Origin: Asterias rubens
Taxonomy: Eukaryota; Echinodermata; Asteroidea; Forcipulatida; Asteriidae
Length of the DNA stretch: 64,000 bases
Direction: 5' to 3'
NCBI RefSeq assembly: GCF_902459465.1
Contig: NC_047083.1
Coordinates: 994,501 to 1,058,500, forward strand
The notes under the pieces were generated by a model. That model ran no database searches. It was not told the DNA's origin and saw nothing but the letters and a program-made list of their open reading frames with translations. The position numbers were made by a program, and so were the translations under genes. The first letter of the stretch is position 1. Each line of letters starts with the position of its first letter. Positions 45,058 through 57,800 of this stretch are shown here, piece by piece.

Positions 45058-46940
45058 AAACAATCAAAAACAAATATGCTTGATTTTGAAGCTGCTTTGA
45101 TGTATGTACAGACCATTGTGTCAGAGGCTTTGTCTAAAGACGTTGACTCCACTTTCTTTTCCGAATGGCCTTTGCTTTGATTTCAAATGAATGTCGACCA
45201 CACCCAATGTGGGTGTGGTCTTTGCTGGAGAGAGATCGTACTAGTCTAATACATTCAAAGAATGTAACCCCACCCTTTTTGGGAGTGGCTTTGTTAGTAG
45301 GAATAGTTACAAACATTCAATGAATGTTGACCCGCCAACATTGCTAACAAGAGTATATTCAAATGAGTAAATATACCTGGAGTGGCTTTGCCCATCATTT
45401 GCATAGCGCTTGACTCCGCCCACTATAGGAGTGGTTTAACTCTAATTTAGCATAGCTCCACCCATAAAAAGCTAACTCCTCCCACGAAGAGCCACAATTT
45501 TGTAAATTTGGAAACAAAATTTTGTTTGTTAAACTAAAAAGATCAAGATTAACTTTATTTCTGCTCAAAATATATATTTAATGAACTTTTTCAATACAAA
45601 ATCCTTGATATTTGCACCTTACAATAGGCTGTTCTGCTTGTATACCTAAAGGCGGCAAGTTGAACCCGTTGTCTGTCTCACTACGCTCTCTACCAACTCA
45701 TATAAAGCCTTAAGTTGGGTTCATGTTTATTGCAAAAGTGAATGGGAAGCGAACTTGACCTTAAATTTGTATATTAAGGTGAATGTTTTGCACAAAGATT
45801 TGGTCACAAAAGCGAATAGTTTGTTCCGACTTTCTAACGCCAAATTCGCTTCGTGTTTGCATTTGCTGAGAGTGCAAACCAGGTTTAACATTTTATAAAT
45901 GAAATTATAATTAGCTCCAGATTATGTCAAAGTGTTAAATTTGATGTATATTAGTGATATTCTGTAAAATTATTAACGGATTTCAATTTCACTGAACAAT
46001 ATTGACTTTACGTAGCAGTCTCTGGACGACTCTAAACTGGACGTGAATTTTGTTTTTTCGGTGTTGCAGAATGTGGCAATTACTTTGTTAAGATTTGTTT
46101 CGTGATATTCAAAATGGTGATAGCGTCTTTGTAACTAGACTCTTTTATAATAGTATCGTCATGGTAATGTGTAATGTTCACAGATTTTTTTGGTAAGTAC
46201 TTCACTATTTTTAAAAAACAAATACAGCTTCTGTCAGCAGCTATAGTCTTGGATGAAGAATCAAAGTAAACGTAATTTCTGAAAAGTTTATCATGAAAAT
46301 TCAAAGCATGTTTTTGGAATTCTAATACATATTGTAAGCAGATTGCCTTGTGCTTAGATATTTGCCTGTGAAGACGTCTATAAAACTAGGCATGTTCAAT
46401 TTTTTACTCAACAATTACAGCGCTGCCATCATTAGCATTTTGCAACCACATAGCTTTTGTGTAAAAATTATAGAGATATTAACTAAATTGCATTCAACGT
46501 AATAGGGGGAAAGTTTCCATAATGAGAGAATTTCGAATTTATTCACCAAAATATGGACAATTTGTTTATTTTCAGAGATTTTTCTGCAATTACATTTAAC
46601 ATAATAGGGGGAAAGTTTTCATAAATCAGGGATTTCAAATTCATCAAAACATGGACAATTTGTTTATTTTCAGGGATTTTTCTGCAAATCAGAGCGTGTT
46701 GGCAGCTCTGAAATTATACCAAAGTTAATATATTGTCACAAAATGTAAAAAGTACATTTTTGTCTTTCTTGAGCTCGGAGTATGATGTCAAATACTTTTA
46801 TTTAAAATTATAAAACAGAATTAGAAATGAAAGTGTCGATTGAGACTGTTTTTTTTTAATGTGCAATTGTAAAATCCTGCCCGAGCTGTTAATTTTCAAA
46901 GCCTTTTGTCCCTCCTGGCATTTTCCACAAGCAACTGTAC

Positions 46941-47197
46941 CGTTATAGGGTTAGTGGTTAGACTGCAGGACTTGCAATAACAACGTTGTGGGTTCGAATC
47001 CTACCAAGCTAACCGCTGATTTCACAACGACTAGAATAAGTATTGTCGTCTAGTTCGTGAGTCACAACCTCTTGATTTGTGCCATACATAACCATGAATG
47101 TTAAACCAATGTTTGTAGAAGAGAGATTGCCCATTGCCAGTTTGGTGGTTATTTCCTTGTTTGGGAGTTTGCTGACGTCCCTTGATGGGAAGATTAA
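46941..47197 (+). mobile_element. SINE-like repeat, second copy
   Basis: TTAGTGGTTAGACTGCAGGA and GTGGGTTCGAATCCTACCAA form a tRNA-like promoter. The body matches 44785-44956 (GCTGATTTCACA, ACCAATGTTTGTA, CCCTTGATGGGAAGAT). The acceptor stem needed for a functional tRNA does not pair, so this is not called a tRNA gene. Confidence 0.65.
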
Positions 47198-47408
47198 GAC
47201 AGGTGATTTGTGAAATTTTAGTGTTTTATTTTTTTTAGGTTTCTCGCAACTAGTTTGTAAATTGTCTTGTTGTGTCACCTGGCCCTTAAATAATGAAAAT
47301 CAAAACATCTTCTTTTGCATGCTACAGCAATTTATTTGCAATTCAGTGAGTGTTTTTTTTATACAACCATGATACATGCTTTCAAAAATGTCATTCATGT
47401 AGCCTTAA

Positions 47409-47747
47409 AGAGTGTATGTACTTTTTGTAGGACAAAAAACACAATGTCTACAGATTTTCACTAAACTTACACAGTTTGAAGATAATGATAGTAGAAAGCT
47501 TCCCTGAAAATATTACGTGCTGAGGTGCTGTAGTTTTTGGGTAATGAGTAAAACAATGTCATGAAAATAGACCAAAATTATTTTAAGCATTTACAAACGT
47601 ATTTTCAATACATTGTTTTACTCATTTCTCAAATACTACAGCACCTCAGTAAGTAATATTTGAAGGGAAGCTTTCCACTATCATTGTCTTTAAACGGTGT
47701 AAGTTTAATGTAAATCTATGGACATTTTGAAAAAGTACCCGAATCCT
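47409..47747. mobile_element. MITE with about 140-bp inverted arms, TTAA-flanked
   Basis: Arms contain TTACACAGTTTGAAGATAATG, GAAAGCTTCCC, GCTGAGGTGCTGTAGT and TGAGTAAAACAATGT and recur in reverse complement to the right. TTAA at 47405-47408 and 47748-47751. A related half-element is at about 50395-50560 in a KIF18A intron. Confidence 0.75.
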
Positions 47748-47751
47748 TTAA

Positions 47752-48849
47752 TTAACAAGAAGTCAAGCTGGCATTGCACTGTAATTAAAACCGTCATCAG
47801 TAAATCAAAATAAACAACACCACCAAACCCCCCGGCAAAAAAACATACAAAAGAATAATCATAGAGGTCGAAAAAAGACCTCCAGGGTACAATGAATCTT
47901 TCCACATTAAAACATTTTCATTTATTCACGATCAACATCGACAGAATTTTTTACTATGATTTACAGTTTCAAGTGAAAGTTTGTCATGCATATTTACAGC
48001 CATGTTCCTTACATCATGTGTGCATTTAAAAATGTTTCAGTTAAAGGTGAGCCGATGACTATGATATATGTGCACTGAAAATCATACAATTTGTAATTTT
48101 GGAAACAATTAAAAAACTCTGAGCTTTTTACACCAAGTTTACAAATATTATAAAAGCTGAGGTTTCATTGAGACTTGGCGGCAGTTCCAGTCATTAGTGA
48201 AATTATTATACATTTGGCATTTTTCTGTTTTTACAAAAGGCCTTTTTTTTGTGGGTTATTTACAAACACTAAAATGGACTATTTTACATACCGAATTCAG
48301 AATTTGTATATTCATCTTTGTTGACTGCCTGTTTATTGTATCAATGGCCAAATAAATAACATTAACATCCAAGGAAACAAAATTTAAAACGGACAATTTT
48401 ACTTGTTTTGGGAGATGTTACTTTGATGCACACACACCCACACACATTCAAAAATACTGTGAATTGTAAACAGACTTTGTTTGGAGAATCTTGATTAATC
48501 CTGGTACATACTTCAAGCGGAAGCGAAGTGACTGTTTTTGCATCGCAAATTGAAAAAACAGCAGGTACCATTTTTTTGCAGTGAAGTATAGGCTTTACTA
48601 TAGGCTTAAATATAGGAGGCTGTAATGTGTTTGCTTAAGGACTTGTTTTATTTCCTTGGATCACATGGTCCTTTCATTTTGTTTGCATATTTTATTTATG
48701 TGTGTTTAAAAAAAAAAGAAATTGGCGAGGGGCAAAAAACGATCTTGTCCGCTCAGAGCTGCTTACAGTCAATGATACATGGGCATTGATGCAAGGCACA
48801 CAGCTTTTGTCACTTTCAAAGATGACCAATAGAGGGCAGTATAACTCCA
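47752..48849. other. Convergent FAR/KIF18A intergenic region
   Basis: AT-rich with no gene recognised. Minus-strand 3' UTR of KIF18A is expected here, but no polyadenylation site could be chosen. Confidence 0.4.
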
Positions 48850-51800
48850 TCACGGATTGGCTTTTTCATGTAGGTTGCTCACTGATCGGCTCTTGATGTT
48901 GAACGACCTGACAGATACAAAAAACAAACTTTTGTTAGAATATCGTATGTTAGAATATTAAAGTGTTTAAACAAAAGTAGGGCTTTTGAAAATTTCTAGT
49001 AAGAGAAAATTTAATTTTTTAGGTGTGGAGTTCTCGACTGTTCAGCTGATTTCATCCCCTTGGATTCTACCCATCTTTTTCAATGACACTTTCCAGAAAC
49101 TTTTTGAAAAGATCACAAAGTTTGTTTACTGTTTTTTTCAAAGAGAAATTTATATTTGAAAAAAGAAAAGAAAGAAAAACAAAATGGCAGTGACTTGCAC
49201 CACGAACAAAGACATTGTAAAAAACAGAGACTGCTAATGTTGATAGCTCAGTTGTTGCAGCGATGGCACGTCAATCTGGAGGTCACAGGTCAATCAACCC
49301 TAACTCAAACTTCAAAGTAAATACTTACGGTATTCTGAGTGGTGGTCGTTTGAGGCTCTCTGCTCTTTGGAGCCGTATCGGACCCTTGTGGCCTGCCGGG
49401 GGTTGGTTCTCCTGGGAGGATGGTAACCTGTCCGAGAAGGAGAACAATTTTATTTCAACCCCATACTCTACATTGCAGGCAGGTTATTAAGCCCTTAATT
49501 TATTTTCTATCAAGTACAAGAGCTGACCCTTAATGTAGGATTTTTCTAACTAATTATTCACAGTTTTTCGTATTGTTACGGAAATGTTGGGTCAATTTGT
49601 TATCAAAGTTGCAAGAAAATGATGCAAAACTGAAACAAACAAACAAACAAACAAACAAACAAACAAACCCAAAACACCCTTGTTGGAGAGAATTGTTTGC
49701 GTTCCGGGGCCGATTTTACAAAGCAATAAAATTCATCGCAAGACAAATTTTCAGTATCACCATAGAGATTTGTATTGTGACATCACACTTTACTTAGCAA
49801 CTACGATTGATTTGAAGTTGCGATCAATTTGAGACCTTTGTGAAATCGGCCCCAGGTGCCCAAGAAGGAATCAAATTTTTTTGTGAAAAATTCCCTCTTT
49901 CTTTAGAAACTACTTTACTTTAAATGGGGTCATTTTTCTATCAATGTTTTATTTTTATCAACACTTCTCCACGACCATTAACTTACAGGAATTTGGTTTA
50001 TCCCAAGTAATGTAAGCTTATGTTGTATTGTTGTCGACAACCTAATTCTGCAAAGCAAGATCTCTCTGCGCTGCGTATATTATTGTGTTTAACATTGGGT
50101 TGTTATTTTGGTAATATATTTTAGACTTACCCTCTTCCGTAATTCCTTCGTTTATTTGCAGCTGAGGCTGTCAGGGACATGTAAGCTGGTGCTGCCTTTC
50201 TCACTGAAGCTGGAATAAAACAAAATAAATCCAGTCTTTTAAGTTTTTTCCCCGCGATATAATGTAATAAAATTAACCTGTAGATGTTTCAGCCTCATTA
50301 GATGTCAAGTTTTTGAGAGAAAAACAAATTGAAAATCAGATAGCAATGTTTTCAGGAGAATCGCGTAAATCCCGTGTACGCTTGAAGTTACTTTCGTCTC
50401 GCTAATAGATACAACAAATATTTTTGTGAAATTGTTTTAGTCATTTCTCAAAAACTACAGCATCCCAGCAAGTAATATTTTAATGGAAGCTTTCTACCAT
50501 CATTATCTTTAAACCATGTAAGTTTAATGTAAATCTGTGGACATTTGTGTTTTGTAGCATACAGGTAACCAAACCCTGAAATGACATCAAGGTTCATTTG
50601 GACTATTTCGTGGAGGGAAAAGAAATTTTAATTCCCCTTGAATAAAACCTTAAACAAGTCTTTATTATTCTGTGTCCATCGGATTACTAACCTGCTGGCT
50701 GATCCGCCATTGAGGGGAGTCCAAACCGGTGAAGGGTATCGGCGTGTTTCGCCTCCTGGAATGAGAATGGCACCTCGCCAATGACGCCATGAGACTTACT
50801 GCGTCTGTGATGCAGGGGTGCGTTGCGTTTGGTGAAAGTACCCGATCTCTGTAGACCCCTGATGATGTAGAAATTTTTTTTTACAAAAATAAGGTGACAG
50901 TCACAAAGTGTGTTTTCTTTAGTTCAGGGTTTAGAATATACTAGCAAGCACCTGTGTTGACAGTGTCATTGTGTTTTGCTCTTGACGTAATCATGTTTTC
51001 ACTTTAAAGAAGAGATTTTTGAGTCTACTGCTAACGTAGTTTGGAAATGATTGTCATTGAAATGAGATCGTACCTCTTTGTAGGTTTGGAAGTAGACTGG
51101 CTCCCATTACACTTGTTCTCATTACCCATTGTGTTTGGTCTGTTCTGAAGCTGGGGTGAATTGTTCGTGATGACGGTAAAGGGAGCCCTCTGTTGGGCCT
51201 TTGCATCCAATCTCTGGGGTGTGGTTAGGATTTCGGCATATGACATCACTCGACCTGGGAATGCGAGGAAAAGAAAGACAAATTAACAAATGAGCAATTA
51301 TTTAACTTTTATTCTAATAAGGGAAGGTTGCGTTTTCTTTGTTGTAAAGGCTTCATCTTTACCTGTGACTGGACTGATCTTCTGATTGGGTATTACGTTC
51401 TCTTGGTCAAAGGTTATCACCCGGGCAACAGGCTTCTGAGAGTCCGGACGCATGTCAGAGTTGGATGTTCCCTCTGGCAATGTAACAGCAAGAGATGGTG
51501 ATTCGATGACCCTGTTCATCGTGTCATGGTCGTTATTGTCCAGCTGAGGTTGACCGCAAGTGGGCGGAGACGTCAGCGGAGAGATGCCCTCCATTTCAAA
51601 GGTGCCCGCAAGGTTCACTCTTAGGCCCTCTGTTTCTGTTATATCCTCACCACTTTGGTTTGATTGTTTCTTGGTCACAGTCTCACCTAGCCGTCCTACA
51701 ACATCCTCTTCATTTCTGACGAAGGGGACAGAACCTTCCTCCCCCACAACCTCTGATATTGACACCAGGCTGCTAGTGTTGGAAGTAAGTCCAACATTTG

Positions 51801-54800
51801 TCGATAGTCCGTTTGTTGGGATTGGATTAAAGCTGTTGTTGTCACATTCAGTAATGGTCCTCCTAGCTGGTGTGCCAGGGGTGTGCCTACTCGGCGTTGG
51901 GAGGCGGGAAGGAGGGTGTGTGTCGCTGATTTTAACAGCCGATCCCCGTTGAGCCGGTGTGCTGTTCTGTGTCGGCATGTGTAATCCTTCAGATTGAATT
52001 GGTGTCTTCACTCTCTTAGCAGGGGTGTGGTGTCCGCCAGTACCTTCTGGAAGCATTGGTGTGTTGACTCTCTTAGCAGGGGTGCCACGGTGTCCGCCAG
52101 TACCTTCCGGACGTATTGGAGTGTTGACTCTCTTAGCAGGGGTGCCAAGGTGTCCGCCAGTACCTTCCGGACGTATTGGAGTGTTGACTCCCTTCGCAGG
52201 GGTGTGGTGTCCGACGGAACTCCGTCTTTTCTTCTTCCTTGGCGACCTTGAGGGTGCTTTATCAATGAATAACAAAAAAACGAGCAAAATGGATATTTAG
52301 AAAATCAAAAGAGCAAATGTGTTGTGATGATTTTGGGGCTTCGAGCCTTGAGGGTAGATGGACATCTTATCTAAAATATCAACCACAGGAGACAAAAATT
52401 TGTCAAAAAGTGAATGAAACATTATTTGGTATAGTTGTGAAACTGGAGCATTTGGTTCTCGATGAGGCACTCTTTCGTGTCTTTATTGTATGCTTGGAAT
52501 CTCAGAGAAATTGTTTAGAGGTTTTCAGGGAAGTATACTTCTTAAAGATGAAATAGTGTGTAGGATACCCTCAGCCAAAATCGGGCTTGGTATAAGTCGT
52601 AGGTCTCTGACAGAGAATTAGCCTGGCTCCTTTAATCTGATTATAAGCACTTTGTTTGCACTGAAATACACAAGGAACCAAACCAAGATTGCTCCAGTGA
52701 ACTAGAACTAAAGAGTTCTACCTTTTGGAGTAGAGTCAACACATTTCATGACAGGGAGGAGTAGTAGGTAGTTCAAATCAACCCCTGCTGCGGCGGCAGA
52801 GTTGGGGTTAGAGTCTGCGACCTCTGACATGCTCTGGTCAGCCCAGGCGACTTCTCGGTCTCCCTCAACTTGTTTCTGTAAGGCTTCGAAGTCTGTTGTG
52901 ACGTCGGTGGTGGCGAGTCCGGAACCCTTCAGGAGGAAGTACTGCTTACGAACCATGGAAATGAGGTTGACAATCAATCTGTGATCACAAGGGAACGAAA
53001 GATTTGTTGTTGGCATGAACATTTTAACTGTATGGTGTCCTCCAAACTGTTGTCATCCAAGAGTTTTGAAAAAAAGGGAAGACATCTTAACTCAAGACGA
53101 GAAGACACCAATCTTATGAAGACAACCATTAAAGCAGACAATTGTTCTAATGACAAACACAGTAAGCTCAGGAATTAGCAGTTTTCAACACGATCTTTAT
53201 TATCTGATCGAAAATGCTTCTGCATCTCTCCTGCGGTCTGTCTGTCTTTTAGACAGACCCTTTTTCAAACCCTTTTTCTACAAGCGTATAAAGAACTTTC
53301 CATGTTTAAAAAAACTGTTTGAGTATTTTGTTTTGGGTCTACCTCTCAGAGCTTTGTTGATGGCTGTCCTGATGTCTGGCAAACCTCTTCAGATGTTTAA
53401 TCTGCCGTCTGCAATCCTTCAACTCAATCTCAAGATGTCTTGTCCGCAAACACTCCTGTAACACCTGAAAACATATTTTTTGGAAACAGTTAAATTTTAC
53501 AAGTTGATTTTAATGCTAGTCTGCCTCGCCATATATAAACTCGGTAGTAACTGGAATAACAGAACACCCATATGTGTTTAATTTTGTTGTGTCTGTTTTT
53601 TTTTTTTTTTTTTTTGAACACCCAGGAGGGTGCGCATTACAAGTCTTATCAATCTTCTTATCATTATTATATCTAAAATCGCCTGTACTATTTGTTCTTA
53701 AGAACACGCCATCACATTGTCTTGGGACCCATTCTGGGCCCTGAATAGAAGTCAAGTTAACATAATATCTTTGACTCCATAACCTATTTAGGTGTTGTTC
53801 CGTGAAAGGATCTTAAGCCAGATGAAAGAATTTGCAAATATCAAAAAGCGTTTGATTCTTTGCAGTATATTGGCAAGTGTAAAAAATGGCAGTTCAAGCC
53901 ATGTTTTGAGGAGAACTCGGACTCCTGTTCTGATTAACATAAGCTCACCTCTTGAACTTTGAGGCCAGCAAGGGTTTTTAAACCCTTGCTGGCCTCAAAG
54001 TTACTTTTCAAAGGTGAATTCTAAGGAATTTGACAGTGACAAAAACAAATCTCTAAGAAAACGAAAGTTTCTCAAACCTCAGAGGTCTGCCCGTCTCCTT
54101 GCTCCTCCCCTCTTATCTCTAATTGAACTTTCTCCAGCTCTGCCTCGTTGTTCTTGAATCTTTCCTCCACTGCGGGTTTCCGTTGTCGGAGTCGAGCTTG
54201 TCTGGCCTCTGACGCTGCGATGACTCTCTCAAAACGTCCCATTGTCTAGGAAACAAACATTGACAGATGAAGAACATTTATTCTTCCGAATCTTAATTTT
54301 TGTGGACAAATTTTTTTTAAATAAAATGTTCACATTTAAAAAAAAATCAGTAACATTAATTGACTATTGACCCTGTGCACGCTTGTCACACATGGCGATG
54401 TGCCATGCTCACCATTGTGGTGGTCAATTTGTTAACGAGTATTAAAACGAGGTTTGTTGCCCCTTACCTTATCCCCCTGAGCAGACCCTCCATGTATTAA
54501 CCTCAACCTCTCCACCATTAGATGTTTGCGACTGATCTTTATCGTCAGGTCACGATCCGACGACTCAAGCTCTAGGAGCTCCTTACGGATGCTGCCACGC
54601 TGGACGAACACCTTGTGAAGCTCTAACTGCAATCTGAGATGGTTAGAAGAATCAAAGTGGACAGATTGGTTGAGATTCACAGAACATACTTGACCACACA
54701 GGCCTCATTTCATAGAGCTGCTTAAGCAGAAAATATTGTTTGGCGCATTTCTGAAAGGCAAAAATGAGCAGTCACGTACATGTGACGTGGTAGTTTGGCT

Positions 54801-57800
54801 TGAAACCTTATCTTGGTAAGCATAAATTATGTTGTGCTCTGCTGCTTTTTTGTGCTTACCTGTGGACTTGCTCATCATTTGCATCATTACGGGGAGAAGG
54901 TTGTGGATTGCTCACTTTCAGTGCACCTGACTCGTAGCGTTGAAGTTTAACCTTCAACTCAGAAACCTACAAAATCAAACATTATTTATTTAGGAATTTA
55001 TTTATTTATTTGGTGTTTTCTTCCAACAATAGACAAGCAAATCCTTGATTTATATGAGTTACTATCTTAAAATAAAATATGTTAGACAAGTTTTGTTAAT
55101 TCAGTTGTCTCATATTTTGACATTTGTCTCGGAACAATTGTCTCAGTACAATTCGAACATTCCAAAGAGAATGAGTCAGTAAATTCTAGAAAGCTAAAAT
55201 GTCTTTGAGAAAGACTCTCTAGAGTCGAAACGTCAGACCTTCACCTACTTTATTTTGCATAACAATTATTTTGAAAGAAAAACTAAACTATCAAAAAACG
55301 TTCTCCATACCTCTGTTCTTAATTCTTCAACGATCTGTGCATACCGACTGATGTGAAGGTCCACACTGACTACATTCTGTTTCAGCTGTCAAAGAAATGA
55401 AAACAGAAACAACATTAACTTATCAAACTACTCAATTGAGGGTTGGCTCTTACATCCTGCGAATGCGGAGCAAATTTTGGCGACGCAATAATGGGTTCGT
55501 CTTTTCATCTTGGTTTTAAAAGCACTACTATGCACTCTGGTGAATTCTTAATAATGGCATTTATCCTGAAGATTGTTTGTGTACCGGTATTTAATCAAAA
55601 GTAAAAAATAAAATAAAAATGTTTTAGCGTATTGCGCAATAATTTGCGCGTATCTCGGCCTGATATACTAGCTTGTGTATATGGGGCAATCCCTGTAGTC
55701 AATTATAGTCATCCTTCAAACTCAGTGAGGGCGCTGTTTGATCTTGTGATGTCATATTTTAAGTCTACAAATCAAAAACACCGAATGAAACAACAAACGG
55801 AGACACTTCTAGTACTTACAGTGGTGCGTATGTTTTTAGCTCTGTTGGCGTATTTGAGCGTGTTGAGAGTGTCTTCATAGGTGAGACTAGACGGACTGAT
55901 GGCTGCGATCATGACCGTCCGGCAGTTACCTCCGAGGGAGTCCTTCAGTAACCTTGTCAGTTTGCTGTTTCGGTATGGAATGTGCTGGCCTTTCGCCTAC
56001 AAGGGAAAGGAATGAAACATGAAATTAGAAAAATGAAAAGATTTAGACATTCCTTTCTCCAGGGCCCAATTTCATCAACCCAGTAAGCATAAAAACTTGC
56101 TCAGCACAGGAAAAAACAGAAACTGGTTACCAGCCAAAATTCCATGGTTAACATTCTTGCAAATGGTGTCCCACACATTTTTTGCTAAGCAAAGGAATTT
56201 GTGGGTGTTTTTTTCCCCCTACTGATAATAAAAAATGCGTTCAAGTGAAGTCTTTTCTTACCCTTGTGGAGTCGGCTAAAGCATTAATGCAATTTCCAAG
56301 AGCCAACAGGGACCGATTAATATTAGCGCCCTCACGAAACCTCGCGCCTCTGTTTGTCGTCACGGTGGCCCTCTCTGAACCCGCCAGATCAATCAGCGAC
56401 ATCTTTGCGATGCGGAAGTCCGTGCTGATGTTCGCCGTACGGTCTTTTTGTCGGACGAAAACCTGGAAGACGGCGTGCGATCGCGAGGACTGGGCGTTGG
56501 CGTCGGTGGGATGCTGAGTCCGGTTTCTGTTCCCGTATTCCAACATGCGAAGTAATTCATCTGCACTTCTTGGCTACGAAAAAAAAAGGCACCCCAAAAG
56601 TTTTAAGGAAACGTTAGGTTTGTGTTTGACAATCACTCTTGAAATGAATGACAATAACTTTTGATATAGAAGCTTACAGCAGCTTTCGATAGGCATTTTG
56701 AGAATGATATTTCCCAAGAAGTGTAGTCATCTTTAAACAAAATTGCTTAGCCCTCCGAATTTGAATCTGAGACGTACTCCTGTCAGCATTTCTCAGATTG
56801 GGTATTCCAGTTACAAATTATTCTTTGTGCAAGGAACGCAAAGAAGACATAACCGCTCTGGCGATATCTCAAAAACATGACCACCTTTTGAAATGCAATT
56901 TGTTATAGTTTTATTGTATGCTACACTTACAATATGACTAAAACAATCAAACTGTTGCAAAAACAAAAGCCTTTAAACAGCATTGTTCTAAAGGTTGGTT
57001 TGTTTCTGCGTTAAAAGAAAAATAGTTTCTTCAGCATAGTGAAAAATTACCTTGTGGAGGGAAAGACCGCTGACTACGACTCCTTTCTCTGGATCTTCCC
57101 GGACGGCAAGGAGACCAGATGGTGCCAGAAGGTCACGAATATTCTCATTGTAGACCTAGAAGTAAAATATAAAGAGCGACAAACTCAGGGCCTTGTTGTA
57201 CGAGGCAATTTTGAGGCAACCATATCTGCAGTGTATGCTACCGGACTTAATTGGCAATAAGTTGGCAACAGCACAGAGTAATTCTTCAAACAATGTCTGA
57301 TGATCCCTAAGAAAAAATATTCAAATGTGACTGCCTTGTCTTCTTGGAGATTGCCTGCAACTGATTGCCTGTAAATTGAAAGCCTAGTTGTTTTAAGGGT
57401 GTGACAGGGGTGTTTTTTCTTTCATTATTATCACGCAACTTTGACGACCGATTGAGCTCAAATTTCCACAGGTTTGTTATTTAATGCATATGTTGAGATA
57501 CACCTCAAAATTACCTCCAGATACGACACTGCGACATCACACAGCTTCTCATTGCTGATCTCTCCAATACGTCTGTAGAGATCAACCATGGTTAGAAAGA
57601 TGACCCCTGGGCAGTCAGGGGCCCCTAGCATGGTGAAAGTCTTGCCTGCTCCGGTGGCTCCATATGCAAACACTATGTATGAATCAGAGAAAGGTTTTCA
57701 AAATACTAGTAATAAGGGAGTCTGAGCCCAAATAAGGTCAAGATTATTAAGTTGAAGGCAAATTAGTTCTGTCTGCTGAAAATACTTGGGAGTAAATAAA

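Larger units (their letters stand above)
44667..47408. other. FAR 3' UTR/flank
   Basis: Two copies of a second SINE-like repeat (44719-45057, 46941-47197), several short GGGTGTGG-type hairpins (45185-45500) and otherwise AT-rich sequence. No further coding exon recognised. Where FAR transcription ends is unclear. Confidence 0.45.

Noticed and set aside
46941-47015. Possible tRNA gene (A-box and B-box-like motifs)
   Set aside because: No paired acceptor stem, and the body matches another dispersed copy, so it is a SINE head.
50851-50868. Alternative acceptor TCTACAG for KIF18A exon 15
   Set aside because: It would put the exon in a frame that hits a stop at the start of exon 16; CATCATCAG keeps the frame open to the end.
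52008-52300. Alternative open frames on both strands across the KIF18A repeat exon
   Set aside because: 60-bp repeats keep all frames open; only the minus frame joins the KIF18A splice phases.
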